Below are positions 45,151 through 54,692 of a DNA stretch of 64,000 nt, piece by piece. Each line of letters starts with the position of its first letter. Position 1 is the first letter of the stretch. Below the pieces are notes generated by a model. The model searched no databases. It was not told the DNA's origin and was given only the letters and a program-made list of their open reading frames with translations. The stretch is from Alteromonas sp. CI.11.F.A3 (GTDB lineage: Bacteria; Pseudomonadota; Gammaproteobacteria; Enterobacterales; Alteromonadaceae), in NCBI RefSeq assembly GCF_032925565.1, contig NZ_CP136708.1, forward strand, positions 4,030,001 to 4,094,000. Reading direction: 5' to 3'. Position numbers and translations under genes: made by a program.

Positions 45151-45753
45151 ATGTCATTTTTACCGGAAGATTTCAGTGCCTTTATTTGCGAATTAGACAA
45201 GCTAAAAAGTATTAAACGCCAAATAACCTTGCCTTGCGATGGCGATCGCCAAGAAAACTCCGCTGAGCACAGTTGGCACGTTGCCCTCATGGCCAGTACA
45301 TTGGCACATTATTCCGAGAAACCTATTGATGTCGCTCGGGTGATTCGTATGATTTTGATTCATGATGTAGTGGAAATTGATGCAGGCGATTTGTTTGCCT
45401 TCAACGACGCCGCAGAACACGACGCGCAAGCAGAAAAAGAGCTTGATGCGGCAAAGCGTATTTTTGGCTTACTGCCCAGTTCCTATGCCGAAGAATTATT
45501 ATCACTATGGGTAGAGTTTGAAGAAGCAAAGACCCCTGATGCCGAGTTTGCCAAGGCAATGGACCGAGTGCTTCCTGTGTTTCAAAACATGCAAAATCAA
45601 GGTGGTAGTTGGAATAAACATGCTGTTACCAGAGATAAGATAGAAAAGCGTAACTTACACTTGAAGCATTGTGCACCTAAATTATGGGATTATGTGACGC
45701 GTCAATTAGATACCGCGGTACAGAACAAGTGGCTGCTTCCAGCAAAAAGCTAA
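45151..45753 (+). CDS. HD domain phosphohydrolase (YfbR/HDDC2-like)
   Basis: A 200-residue metal-dependent phosphohydrolase. The metal site has AEHSWHVALMAST, the HD pair in MILIHDVVEIDAGD and a later Asp in AKAMDRVLPVFQN. Relatives of this type are 5'-deoxynucleotidases acting on dNMPs; that is inferred from the family. It stands alone with a strong terminator. Confidence 0.87.
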   Translation: MSFLPEDFSAFICELDKLKSIKRQITLPCDGDRQENSAEHSWHVALMASTLAHYSEKPIDVARVIRMILIHDVVEIDAGDLFAFNDAAEHDAQAEKELDAAKRIFGLLPSSYAEELLSLWVEFEEAKTPDAEFAKAMDRVLPVFQNMQNQGGSWNKHAVTRDKIEKRNLHLKHCAPKLWDYVTRQLDTAVQNKWLLPAKS

Positions 45754-45800
45754 AGCGGTTAAACCTCTTAAACGCTTCGACCTTCGCGTTCATAAGCGAC

Positions 45801-45840
45801 AAAAAAAGTGCTAGAGAGTCTATTCTCCAGCACCTTTTTT
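45801..45840. terminator. Bidirectional terminator between the HD gene and the nitrate-region porin
   Basis: GTGCTAGAGA and TCTCCAGCAC (one mismatched pair), with seven A before and six T after, between convergent genes. Confidence 0.8.
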
Positions 45841-45962
45841 ATAAGTCTTTTGTATGGGCCCGTTGGTGTGTCTGTTGGTAAATTTGTTTTGTCGGCCCTG
45901 CTGGTGGCGCTTAGTTGATGTCGCTTTTTAAAAAAACGTCATCAAACGCCCTTCAAGCATGA

Positions 45963-47243
45963 TTAAAAACGCGTACTTGCCCACACCCATAACTTATTGG
46001 CGTCTACTTTGATATCACCAGCTGAGTAGCTACCATACTTCACCGCAAGGGTGACCTTATCCACCACTTTAGTCACGTACTGTACGTTAATTTCGCTACC
46101 TAAATCATCTACCTCCGCTGTGGCTTCATCGGCACTAAAATCATGATAGGCCAGCAACCATTTACCTCCAGCTAATTTTCCGGATAAAGAGAAAGTAACA
46201 TCTTGAAGACCTTGTGCAGGTGTACCTAAGAATTGATCTGTCCACCCGTTAAATTTATGCAGGGTGGCCAGTGGCGTTGCAAAACCATATGCACCATCGT
46301 CAGAGCCTAACAACTCATAATCAATCTTTGCGGTAATACCTGAAAAGGTAGCCGCAAGGTTTGCATTAATGTAGCTAGCATCATAGTCGGTAGCGGTTTC
46401 ACCAGAGCCTGACTCACTGCTTTGCGTAGCAAATTCAGCGCCGTATGCCCAATTCACTGTCTCACCTTTCATGCTTCCGTTGTAGCGAATACCGTAGGTA
46501 TCAAGCGCATTGTCGGTGTCATTATCAATTTCTAATAAATAACCATAAGCGGTAAATTTTCCTACCGCGGTTTTGAAGCTCGCGTTGAATAAATGATCTT
46601 TTGAATCAAAATCAGCGGCTTGTGCAAAAATTCGATTTCGCTGGGTAAGGTATCCATAAAAGAAATTCACTTTCTCGTTAAGCGCATAGGTAGCAGTTAC
46701 ACCATCGAAGGTCTGCCTATCTTGACGCCACCCCACATGTCCTACAAACCTGTGATTATCGAGGGCGATCACTTGTCTGCCCCCTTTGAGTGTTAGCTTT
46801 TCATTTTTGTACTGAATAAAAGCTTGATCCACTTCGGTGGTTTCAGGGTCTGCAATCACTGAATACTCACCTACGTTATAACCTGTAGGGCCTACTGTAT
46901 AATCGCCTTGCCCCATAACAATGCGGCTATCTTCCACTTCTGCGGTAAAAGAAAATCCATTTAACGTACCCGATTTAAAACCTAAGCGAGTACGAAGCGT
47001 TAATGCACTGGCGTCATCAAGCGCATTATCTTGGTCGACTGATTCATAACGTAAGTTCAAGTCTGCCCATGCAGAGGCTTCGCTTAATACATCGTGCCAA
47101 CTTTGGGCAAACGATGGCGCACTGAAACATGCCAACATAGCGCTTGTCAGTGCTGCTTTTGCAAAGCGCTTCTGTACCGGTTTACATCTATTTGTCGGTG
47201 CTTCTGTTAGCTGGGCTGATGGTTTTATATCTTGCGTATTCAT
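45963..47243 (-). CDS. Alginate export-type outer-membrane porin of the nitrate region
   Basis: A 426-residue beta-barrel protein with an extended signal region ending CFSAPSFAQ. The barrel opens with WADLNLRYESVDQDN and shows regular strand repeats ending KLWVWASTRF. This resembles the Alginate_exp group, whose members often act as general anion or sugar porins. It follows nrtD by 169 bases in the same direction, so outer-membrane nitrate uptake is a likely role. I see no convincing terminator between them. Confidence 0.8.
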   Translation of the reverse strand: MNTQDIKPSAQLTEAPTNRCKPVQKRFAKAALTSAMLACFSAPSFAQSWHDVLSEASAWADLNLRYESVDQDNALDDASALTLRTRLGFKSGTLNGFSFTAEVEDSRIVMGQGDYTVGPTGYNVGEYSVIADPETTEVDQAFIQYKNEKLTLKGGRQVIALDNHRFVGHVGWRQDRQTFDGVTATYALNEKVNFFYGYLTQRNRIFAQAADFDSKDHLFNASFKTAVGKFTAYGYLLEIDNDTDNALDTYGIRYNGSMKGETVNWAYGAEFATQSSESGSGETATDYDASYINANLAATFSGITAKIDYELLGSDDGAYGFATPLATLHKFNGWTDQFLGTPAQGLQDVTFSLSGKLAGGKWLLAYHDFSADEATAEVDDLGSEINVQYVTKVVDKVTLAVKYGSYSAGDIKVDANKLWVWASTRF

Positions 47244-47412
47244 GTGCGTTCCCTTGTTATTAACGATATTAACGTTTATTGGTTAGCGTTCTTATTGACG
47301 ATTTTTAGTTAAGGGGCTCCCTCCCAGTTAAAAATGGGATGAGCACCTAAGGGTTTAAATAAGTTTTAGCGACTTATGCTGTAGCGCTTTGAATTAGCGT
47401 TAAACGCCTAAC

Positions 47413-48279
47413 TCAAGCTGCGTCGGATTTGCTGTTCGCTTTCTTTGCAGAACCACCTCCAGCTTGAGTAGATTTGATATGGGAAGACACCGGCTCAATT
47501 TTTTTTTGCTTATCATACAAAAAGGTCAGTACTTCATGTCGGTAGTGGTTGTACTGAGGGTTGTCAGCAAGCTTAAGTCTGTCTCGGGGTCTAGGCAGCT
47601 CGATATCAAGGATTTCGCCTATCGTCGCTGCAGGGCCGTTATTCATCATCACGATTCTATCGGAAAGCAACACGGCTTCGTCGACATCATGGGTGATCAT
47701 AATCACTGTATTCCCTAAATCAGCATGAATTTCCATTAAAGAGTCTTGCAGGTGCGCGCGCGTTAACGCATCTAACGCCCCAAAGGGCTCATCCATGAGT
47801 AATACTTTTGGTTCCATCGCTAAGGCCCGAGCGATACCAACACGTTGCTTCATACCCCCAGATATTTCACTGGGTAATTTATCAAGGGCGTGGGTCATAT
47901 GCACAAGCTCTAAATTGTGCATTATCCAATCTCGCATTTCTTTTTTAGGCTTGCCACGCATAGTGTGCTTTACCGCCAATTCCACGTTTTTATAAACGCT
48001 TAACCAAGGCAATAAGGAGTGGTTCTGGAAAACAACTGCACGTTCTGGCCCAGGTGTTTTTACTTCAGCACCATCGAGTATAACTCCGCCTGTGGTGGCT
48101 TGGTGTAAACCCGCCACAATATTAAGAACGGTTGATTTACCACAGCCCGAGTGACCGATTAATGAAACAAACTCACCTTTCGCAATTTTAAGGTTTACAT
48201 CAGTCAGTGCCGTAAACGGGCCTTTCGGTGTAGGGAAATCGATGCCTACTTGTTCTAATTCCAAGTGTTTAGCTTGCAT
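47413..48279 (-). CDS. nrtD: Nitrate ABC transporter ATP-binding protein
   Basis: A 288-residue ATPase of the nitrate/sulfonate/taurine importer family. The motifs are Walker A GHSGCGKST, signature SGGMKQRVGIARAL, Walker B VLLMDEPFGALD and the switch ITHDVDEAVLLSDR. The C-terminal tail is rich in Lys and Ser. It is the third gene of nrtA-nrtB-nrtD, spaced 15 bases from nrtB with an AAGGAG ribosome site. It corresponds to Klebsiella NasD. Confidence 0.93.
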   Translation of the reverse strand: MQAKHLELEQVGIDFPTPKGPFTALTDVNLKIAKGEFVSLIGHSGCGKSTVLNIVAGLHQATTGGVILDGAEVKTPGPERAVVFQNHSLLPWLSVYKNVELAVKHTMRGKPKKEMRDWIMHNLELVHMTHALDKLPSEISGGMKQRVGIARALAMEPKVLLMDEPFGALDALTRAHLQDSLMEIHADLGNTVIMITHDVDEAVLLSDRIVMMNNGPAATIGEILDIELPRPRDRLKLADNPQYNHYRHEVLTFLYDKQKKIEPVSSHIKSTQAGGGSAKKANSKSDAA

Positions 48280-48294
48280 GTTCTTTCTCCTTAA

Positions 48295-49290
48295 TTACCG
48301 TAATACGCTGGTTTTGTCCCAGCTCACTGCACGTTGAACCGACAGCATTATTCTGTCTAGTATGAAACCGATAGCGCCTATAGTAAGCACCGCTACCATG
48401 ATGCGAGCCAAAGATTCTGAGCTACCATTTTGAAACTCATCCCAGACGAACTTACCAAGGCCCGGGTTTTGCGCCAGCATTTCTGCGGCAATCAATACCA
48501 TCCAGCCGATGCCAAGTGACAATCTCAACCCTGTGAAAATCATAGGAATAGAAGAAGGCAGAATGATTTTTGTTAAATGAGACATGGGCGTTAAACGCAG
48601 TACTTTACTCACGTTAATCAAGTCTTTATCAATAGCAGACACACCCACCGCAGTGTTAATTAGCGTGGGCCAAAGGCAGCATAATGATACCGTGAGTGCC
48701 GATGTTACAAATGACTTTGAAAACATAGGGTCGTCGCTAACATACAGCGCGCTCACGACCATAGTGACCAATGGTAGCCATGCTAAAGGTGACACGGGTT
48801 TAAACAGCTGAATGAGCGGATTAATGGCCGCATAGGCTGACTTACTCAGTCCACATAAAATTCCCACGGGTACAGCAATCACTGAGGCAATAAGAAACCC
48901 CACCATGACGGTGTAAAGACTTGTCCATATTTGATCAAAGAAGGTGGGTGAACCGGTAAACTCACGAGTTTTTGGTTCGTAAGTTGGGTCTTGTGCAACT
49001 CGCGCGGCATTGCGCTCTTCTTGTCTTGTGTAAAACGCATCAGCTTTCTCTCGCTGTGCACTGTGCTCAGTAATAAGTGATCCTGCCTGCTCCCATACTT
49101 GAGCAGGACCAGGAAATTGCCCGAGCGAGGTATCAATACTTTTTGCCACACCATTCCAAATAGCGAGGAACATCAAAAGGCCAATAAGAGGCAATAATAA
49201 AGCGGGCGCTCGACTATAGACTGCCCCCATGGTACCGCTCATCGGTGACTTGGCTGGCGAAAAGCTTAATATATTTGCCATCTTACTCAT
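48295..49290 (-). CDS. nrtB: Nitrate ABC transporter permease
   Basis: A 331-residue inner-membrane permease with about six helices. It has an insert of about 60 residues rich in charged and polar residues between the first two helices (HSAQREKADAFYTRQEERNA). The conserved cytoplasmic EAA-like loop contains GIGWMVLIAAEMLAQNPGLG. It is NasE/NrtB-like by operon context and lies 36 bases after nrtA. Confidence 0.92.
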   Translation of the reverse strand: MSKMANILSFSPAKSPMSGTMGAVYSRAPALLLPLIGLLMFLAIWNGVAKSIDTSLGQFPGPAQVWEQAGSLITEHSAQREKADAFYTRQEERNAARVAQDPTYEPKTREFTGSPTFFDQIWTSLYTVMVGFLIASVIAVPVGILCGLSKSAYAAINPLIQLFKPVSPLAWLPLVTMVVSALYVSDDPMFSKSFVTSALTVSLCCLWPTLINTAVGVSAIDKDLINVSKVLRLTPMSHLTKIILPSSIPMIFTGLRLSLGIGWMVLIAAEMLAQNPGLGKFVWDEFQNGSSESLARIMVAVLTIGAIGFILDRIMLSVQRAVSWDKTSVLR

Positions 49291-49326
49291 GTTGTTCTCC
49301 GCTATGTGTGTATGACTGTGAAACTG

Positions 49327-50742
49327 TTAAAGAACAGTTTCACCCTTTAGCCCAATACCAAACTGCTCGAGATAAGCATTTGGCTTGCTACCGTCGTAGG
49401 TAACGCCGTCGATAAATTCAGATTGAGGTGGTTTAAAGCCAGTTTCAGTGGCAAACGCTGGGAAGTCCGTCGCTTTTGCTTTTCCTTCAGCAATGAGTGC
49501 TTTTGCAGCCATGGCGTAAACCTCAGGCTTATACACTTTACGTGCAGTCTCTTTATACCAATCGTCTGATTTAGGCTCTGAAATTTGTCCCCAGCGGCGC
49601 ATTTGCGTTAAATACCAAATCGCATCACTGTAAAATGGGTAAGTGGCGTTGTAGCGGAAGAATACGTTGAAGTCTGGTACTTCACGCTTATCGCCTTTTT
49701 CGTATTCGAAGGTGCCTGTCATGCTGTTAGCCAACACATCTTCATCGGCGCCAACATAGTTGCTTTTGGCTAAGATTTTTACTGCTTCTGGGCGATTAGC
49801 ATTGTCATTTTCATCTAACCACATGGCAGCTCGAATTAACGCTTTAACCACACGAATGTGAGTATTCGGGTACTTCTCTGCCCATGCTTGGCTCACACCA
49901 AACACTTTCTCTGGGTTGTTTTTCCAAATTTCGTAATCGGTAATAACCGGAACACCAATGCCTTTAAATACCGCCTGCTGGTTCCAAGGTTCGCCTACGC
50001 AATATCCATAGATAGTGCCGGCTTCCATGGTGGCGGGCATTTGAGGAGGAGGGGTAACTGATAGCAAAGCTTCGGCATCTATCTGCCCAGCATTATCACC
50101 TTTGTGCGGTGCATAGTAGCCTGGATGAATACCACCAGCAGCAAGCCAGTATCTAAGCTCGTAGTTGTGTGTAGATACAGGAAAAACCATACCCATGTTA
50201 AACGGCTTACCCGCATCACGGTATTCTTCAACTACAGGCTTTAAATAGTCAGCTTTAATAGGGTGCACCGGTTTGCCATCTTCTACCGGAATATGGGCTT
50301 TCATTTTTTCCCATATTTCGTTTGAAACCGTGATGCCATTTCCATTTAAATCCATACTGAACGCCGTCACAACGTGTGCTTCAGTACCAAAACCAATGGT
50401 TGCGCCAAGAGGTTGCCCTGCCAGCATGTGAGCGCCATCAAGTTGACCGTCGATGGTTCTATCTAGTAATACTTTCCAGTTTGCTTGGGCTTCTAAGGTT
50501 ACATACAAGCCTTCATCTTCAAAAAAGCCTTTTTCGTAAGCGATGGCCAACGGCGCCATATCGGTCAGCTTAATGAAACCAAATTTTAATTCTTCTTTTT
50601 CTGGCCAACCCACTTTTACATCGCTTTGTGCGCTAGCAAGTGGTGCGCCTAAGGTAAAGGAAAGGGCTATCGCCGCGGTTATTCCAGCTGTCATTTTTTT
50701 CTTTATTTGTTTGAGCATTGAAACGTTTTTAAACTTGGTCAT
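49327..50742 (-). CDS. nrtA: Nitrate ABC transporter substrate-binding protein (NrtA/CmpA family)
   Basis: A 471-residue periplasmic binding protein that delivers nitrate (or nitrite) to NrtB. The signal peptide ends PLASAQ (cut after residue 38). The mature start [29 protein letters not shown] and the block [35 protein letters not shown] are typical of NrtA/NasF. An AAAGGA ribosome site precedes the ATG. Expression seems controlled by a sigma-54 promoter and a leader terminator immediately upstream. Confidence 0.93.
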   Translation of the reverse strand: MTKFKNVSMLKQIKKKMTAGITAAIALSFTLGAPLASAQSDVKVGWPEKEELKFGFIKLTDMAPLAIAYEKGFFEDEGLYVTLEAQANWKVLLDRTIDGQLDGAHMLAGQPLGATIGFGTEAHVVTAFSMDLNGNGITVSNEIWEKMKAHIPVEDGKPVHPIKADYLKPVVEEYRDAGKPFNMGMVFPVSTHNYELRYWLAAGGIHPGYYAPHKGDNAGQIDAEALLSVTPPPQMPATMEAGTIYGYCVGEPWNQQAVFKGIGVPVITDYEIWKNNPEKVFGVSQAWAEKYPNTHIRVVKALIRAAMWLDENDNANRPEAVKILAKSNYVGADEDVLANSMTGTFEYEKGDKREVPDFNVFFRYNATYPFYSDAIWYLTQMRRWGQISEPKSDDWYKETARKVYKPEVYAMAAKALIAEGKAKATDFPAFATETGFKPPQSEFIDGVTYDGSKPNAYLEQFGIGLKGETVL

Positions 50743-50759
50743 TTATGTTTCCTTTAGCC

Positions 50760-50849
50760 AAAAAAAAACCCACCAGCGTAGACGAATAAACGTCGCGCTT
50801 GGTGGGCTTCGATGCCGAGCCTGTAATCATTAGTTAATGAAATACAGGC
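50760..50849 (-). promoter_or_regulatory. nrtA leader with ANTAR-type hairpin and intrinsic terminator
   Basis: Read on the minus strand, hairpin 1 (50849-50819) has GCCTGTA/TACAGGC arms. A hairpin GGC-AUCGAA-GCC follows at 50816-50805, whose hexaloop has A1 and G4. Its 3' GCC is the start of the terminator stem CCCACC/GGTGGG (50806-50769), and nine U follow. The terminator sits 18 bases before the nrtA ATG, so it must be overcome for expression. A very similar element precedes nirB. Hairpin 1 does not show the expected hexaloop. Confidence 0.75.
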
Positions 50850-50940
50850 GAACTTATTGTTTGGGTGTTAATTGTAGCTACCAGTACTTAATGTACTTTT
50901 TTATTTTAGTATCGCTTAACAGTGTAACTGCCTTTGACAT

Positions 50941-50956
50941 AGCAGAGTTCGTGCCA
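50941..50956 (-). promoter_or_regulatory. Sigma-54 promoter of nrtABD
   Basis: TGGCACGAACTCTGCT on the minus strand matches TGGCACG-N4-TTGCW with one mismatch, and GG and GC doublets are exactly 10 bases apart. The implied start near 50930 leaves a leader of about 188 bases containing the antitermination element. Confidence 0.75.
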
Positions 50957-51041
50957 AAACCCTAACCTACTGAAATTATAGGATTTACAAAAAATAGAAA
51001 TGGTAATCATTCTTTTACCTGAACAATAACAGTGCGTTTAT

Positions 51042-51064
51042 TGCACTAGAAGAGTTCGATGCAC
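51042..51064. promoter_or_regulatory. Possible NtrC half sites upstream of nrtA
   Basis: TGCAC occurs at 51042-51046 with a partial partner GTTCG seven bases later (51054-51058), and again at 51060-51064. They lie about 110-130 bases upstream of the predicted start, the right place for enhancer sites, but each match is partial. Confidence 0.3.
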
Positions 51065-51106
51065 AGCTCAGGGGTGTTTGTTGAACAGCTCAGGGGTGTT
51101 TGTTGC
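51063..51106. repeat. Tandem 22-base repeat upstream of nrtA
   Basis: Two adjacent copies of a 22-base unit containing CAGCTCAGGGGTGTTTGTTG, at 51063-51084 and 51085-51106, differing only in the last base. They are next to the possible NtrC half sites. Confidence 0.9.
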
Positions 51107-51120
51107 AAAGCGGGGACGAA

Positions 51121-51156
51121 GAATAAAAACACGAGGGAGACACCACGTTCTCCCTC
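51121..51156 (-). terminator. Terminator of the PAS chemoreceptor gene
   Basis: GAGGGAGA pairs with TCTCCCTC (51133-51156). On the minus strand the stem is followed by GTGTTTTTATTC. It insulates the chemoreceptor gene from the nrt promoter. Confidence 0.75.
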
Positions 51157-51180
51157 AGTGCTTTATTTTTAGTTTCTGGC

Positions 51181-52497
51181 TTACAACCGTTGGGTGAATT
51201 GACCAATGGCGTTCACTACTTCTGAAGATCCATTTTGAATTTCGTTCATGACTTTGCCCGACTCGGTCGAGTATTCAAGCGCTTCTCTCGCTTTTTCCTG
51301 GCCAGCCTCAATGAGTTGCACCGCATTTTCTGTGAGCTTTCTGTTTTCATTTACCACACTGACAATTTCTTCAGTGGCTGTACTGGTTCTGGATGCAAGT
51401 TGGCGCACTTCATCAGCAACAACGGCAAAACCTCTTCCTTGATCCCCCGCTCTGGCGGCTTCAATTGCCGCATTCAGCGCCAATAAGTTAGTTTGGTCGG
51501 CAATACCACTGATGCTTTTAACTAAGTCGGCCACTTTTTGCGACTGTTCGTCAAGCTCTCGAATACCCTCGCTCGCCGTTCCCATCTGCGAAGTAAGCTC
51601 ACCCATAATTCGCACCATACTACCCACAACCTCTTTACCTTTCTGGGCTTGCTCTCCCGTACCTTGTGAAATATTAAAAGCAACATTAGCGGCCTCAGAA
51701 ATAGCAAACTCTCTCTGCATTTGTTCGGTTATGACGGTGGCAAACTTAACGACTTTGTACAGTATGCCCTTGTCGTTTCGTATTGGGTTGTAAGATGCCT
51801 CTAGCCACACTTCATTACCGCGACTATCTACTCGCTTAAAGCGGTCTGAAAACATTTTGCCTTGCGAAAGATCGCTCCAAAATTGTCGGTATTCTGGCGT
51901 GTCGACTTCATCTGCGGGGCAAAATATCTTGTGGTGTTTACCCACTATTTGCTCTGATGAATAGCCCATAGAAGATAAGAAGTTATCGTTGGCTTTAAGA
52001 ATAATACCTGTGAGGTCAAACTCAATTACCGCAGTGGAGCGATGCAAAGCCTCAAGCATGTCTTTCATCTCACGGCTTCGATTAATATTTCTCGTTTGTT
52101 CAGCCATATACAAGGCGAGTCGGTCGACCACGCCGCTCTCATTAAGGATGGGTTGCAATATTCCTCTAAACCAACGGTCTTCGCCATTCGCATTAGCAAG
52201 ATTAATCGCACCATGCCAATGCTGCGCTTGCTTAATAGCAGAAAGAAACTCTTTCGTGGCGGCTTGGCTCATGACTCCCTGAGGAATGAGACTATCCATG
52301 GTTTTTCCATCAAGTGTATTGGATGAAAAATCTATTGCATCTGAAAAGCTGTCGTTAACTCTATTGATTCTGCCGTTTCTGTCTAATTCAACATAAAGCA
52401 TTTCTGCCCTGAGTTCGCTTTCTACCGTGTGAAATGATTCAACATCTTTGCGTAAACGTTCTACTTCTTCTAACAATTGCTTATTCTTAAAAAACAT
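51181..52497 (-). CDS. Soluble chemoreceptor with two PAS domains
   Basis: A 438-residue cytoplasmic receptor. The ATG at 52497 follows GAGGAG, giving [22 protein letters not shown]; upstream GTG and ATG codons are less likely. Two PAS domains cover about residues 30-140 and 150-260 ([24 protein letters not shown], with IFCPADE). A short signalling domain has the tip [35 protein letters not shown]. There is no transmembrane segment. Aer-like energy or redox sensing is a reasonable guess. It lies between the nrt and nir-nas operons. Confidence 0.9.
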   Translation of the reverse strand: MFFKNKQLLEEVERLRKDVESFHTVESELRAEMLYVELDRNGRINRVNDSFSDAIDFSSNTLDGKTMDSLIPQGVMSQAATKEFLSAIKQAQHWHGAINLANANGEDRWFRGILQPILNESGVVDRLALYMAEQTRNINRSREMKDMLEALHRSTAVIEFDLTGIILKANDNFLSSMGYSSEQIVGKHHKIFCPADEVDTPEYRQFWSDLSQGKMFSDRFKRVDSRGNEVWLEASYNPIRNDKGILYKVVKFATVITEQMQREFAISEAANVAFNISQGTGEQAQKGKEVVGSMVRIMGELTSQMGTASEGIRELDEQSQKVADLVKSISGIADQTNLLALNAAIEAARAGDQGRGFAVVADEVRQLASRTSTATEEIVSVVNENRKLTENAVQLIEAGQEKAREALEYSTESGKVMNEIQNGSSEVVNAIGQFTQRL

Positions 52498-52696
52498 CCC
52501 GTGCTCCTCGACATTCGGGTATAGCATCTCGCTCACACAAACTTCTCATAACGTTTATGAGAGCGAGCGAGGATACAAAGTCGTTATTGCTTTAGTTGGC
52601 TGATCTAAAGATAGCAGAGGATTTACAAGTTACTTAATTATTGGAGAAATTTGAAAATGAATTGATTAATAGGCAACAGCATTAGACACAAATGGC

Positions 52697-53692
52697 CTAA
52701 TGCTGGGCAAATGGAAGTGTAGTTTTATCTCGTTTTGCCCACATTTGTGTGGCAAGCGTATTCGCTTTTTCTACGTCACACCCTTCAAGTAAAATAAGGT
52801 AGCTCACCAGCGTAGCGTGAATGGCTTGTTCACCGTAAAGATGCGAAGCCTCGCCTCGCCAAACCGCCAGCATATCGTTTACGTTCATTTGGGTATCTTT
52901 AAGAGCCATCTTTGCTGTTAACTCAGGAAGAATGATTTCTTCTGTACTTCCATTGCGCGTGACATAGAGCTCGGTTTTTCGCTCACTGTTTACTTCGGGG
53001 TCTCCCCCATCACCTCGAAAGCACAGCGCTTCGAACGCGGGAAAACTTTCATTCACGCGGCAATGCTTATGGTCAAGGTGCATGTGATAAACACCCTGTA
53101 CACAAAAAGGAGCCGACGTTGGGTTTAGTAAACGCGCCAAGGTGTTTGCGCATGAGCGCAGGCCAAACACTTCACGTAATTTAATGATGGTATTAAGCGC
53201 TGGTAATAAATGCGATAAGTCGAGATAGGTAGCACCAAATTCACGCATTTGGCGAGATGCATCGGCAATGCTATTTACTTCTACAAGCCCCAAAGCCGGT
53301 AACGCTTTACTAGCATATAACCGACCAGAGCCTGGCTCATGAGCGCCATGTAGCATAACGGTATAGTTGTTTTTAGCCAGCACCGCGCACGATAGCAGAT
53401 ACCAAGGTAACTGGCGGCGCTTACCGGCATAGCAGCCCACATCTAATGTAGGTGTTAATTCAGCAAGTTCAGGCTCTAGTAATTCACGGCATGCATCTAT
53501 AAACCCAATAACTTCTTCTGGGGTTTCTTCTCTCGTGCGTAATAGCATTAAGAAAGCACCACGTTGATCGCCGGTAACTTGGTTAGACAAAACCATCTTC
53601 ATAGACTCGTAAGCTTCTTGGCGGGTAAGACTACGCCCACCTTTTTGGCCCTTGCCAATGATTTTTATATAGTTGCTAAATTGCTGAGACAT
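52697..53692 (-). CDS. TrpD2/YbiB-like glycosyltransferase-family protein
   Basis: A 331-residue protein of the anthranilate phosphoribosyltransferase fold (NP-II family), as in YbiB. The N-terminal helical domain (GGRSLTRQEAYESMKMVLSNQVTGDQRGAFLMLLRTREETPEEVIGF) is typical, and the region of the phosphoribosyl-binding site is modified. It overlaps the end of cobA by 17 bases, so it belongs to the nirB operon. Nucleic-acid binding has been reported for YbiB; its part in nitrate assimilation is unknown. Confidence 0.82.
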   Translation of the reverse strand: MSQQFSNYIKIIGKGQKGGRSLTRQEAYESMKMVLSNQVTGDQRGAFLMLLRTREETPEEVIGFIDACRELLEPELAELTPTLDVGCYAGKRRQLPWYLLSCAVLAKNNYTVMLHGAHEPGSGRLYASKALPALGLVEVNSIADASRQMREFGATYLDLSHLLPALNTIIKLREVFGLRSCANTLARLLNPTSAPFCVQGVYHMHLDHKHCRVNESFPAFEALCFRGDGGDPEVNSERKTELYVTRNGSTEEIILPELTAKMALKDTQMNVNDMLAVWRGEASHLYGEQAIHATLVSYLILLEGCDVEKANTLATQMWAKRDKTTLPFAQH

Positions 53693-54575
53693 GCTGCTTA
53701 TTATGTAAAAGTGATGTATTGACGAGTTGTCGTGACTCTATCACCTTTCCAAAAATAAGTAACGTAGGACCACTCACATTCGCTTCAGATACTAGACCAC
53801 CAATGGTGCTTAAAGTGCCCTCTATAACTCGCTGTTGTGGACTTGTTGCATTTTCTACTGCGGCTACAGGCCAATCATCGGCTATGCCCTGCTTTCCTAA
53901 CGCGTCGCACAGTATAGACAAGCGACTTAACCCCATATAAACCACTACCGTTTGAGAGGCTACGTTTTTTGCCAATTGGGTCATCTCTGGCCATGTTTCA
54001 GGGTTTTGAAAGTGTGCAGTAATAAAGCTTACCGCCTGTGCACAACGTCTATCAGTCAGGGGGATACCTGTGTAGGCAGACATGCCAGAAGCTGCCGTAA
54101 TACCAGGTACAATAGCAAAAGGAATCTTCGCTTCTGTTAGCGCCATGGTTTCTTCGCACGTTCTGGCAAACAACGCAGGGTCGCCCCCTTTAAGTCGCAC
54201 TACGCAATGACCAGCTTTAGCCAGCTCAACCACCATTTCGCTAATATCTTGCTGTTTCATACTGTGCTGACCACAGCGTTTACCCACATATTCACGTTTC
54301 ACATGACGGGGAATTTCTGCAATGACATCTTTGCCTACTAACGCATCAAACAAGACAATATCGGCTTGCTTGATTAATCTAAGCGCTTTAAGGGTGAGTA
54401 ATTCAACATCGCCGGGACCCGCCCCAACAATGTACACTTTTCCTTCTTTCTTGCTGCGTGGCGCGTTTTTCCCGTTGCCCAACCATCCACTTAAAAAATT
54501 TGACGTCGAGTGACGAACAGGTAACGATAATGCTTCGCGAAACAACAGCCCAAATGTGTTAACTAAAGTGTTCAT
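53676..54575 (-). CDS. cobA: Uroporphyrinogen-III C-methyltransferase (SUMT)
   Basis: Makes precorrin-2, the siroheme precursor needed by nitrite reductase NirB. The methyltransferase core begins near residue 46 with KVYIVGAGPGDVELLTLKALRLI and has VVRLKGGDPALFARTCEE and PGITAASGMSAYTGIPLT. The 299-residue protein carries about 45 extra N-terminal residues without the CysG dehydrogenase/ferrochelatase part. It follows nasA in the nir-nas operon, 117 bases apart. Confidence 0.93.
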   Translation of the reverse strand: MNTLVNTFGLLFREALSLPVRHSTSNFLSGWLGNGKNAPRSKKEGKVYIVGAGPGDVELLTLKALRLIKQADIVLFDALVGKDVIAEIPRHVKREYVGKRCGQHSMKQQDISEMVVELAKAGHCVVRLKGGDPALFARTCEETMALTEAKIPFAIVPGITAASGMSAYTGIPLTDRRCAQAVSFITAHFQNPETWPEMTQLAKNVASQTVVVYMGLSRLSILCDALGKQGIADDWPVAAVENATSPQQRVIEGTLSTIGGLVSEANVSGPTLLIFGKVIESRQLVNTSLLHNKQHVSAI

Positions 54576-54692
54576 GATAATGTCTCCAGAGCAAGGCTCG
54601 TGGCTGTAGCTTTTGTGTTAATCGCTCTTGTATTAGTTACATTTATACAAGGATGCACTCTGTATAGCGTTTTGGCAGACACGCGCTTGGTG

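Noticed and set aside
47283..47400. Terminator between nrtD and the porin
   Set aside because: Only a 4-base stem (CCCA/TGGG) without a T run is visible, so I did not use it to separate the porin from the nrt operon.
52042..52326. Plus-strand frame of 94 codons opposite the PAS chemoreceptor
   Set aside because: It is antisense to conserved PAS domains, and another long frame covers the same bases. It is a shadow.
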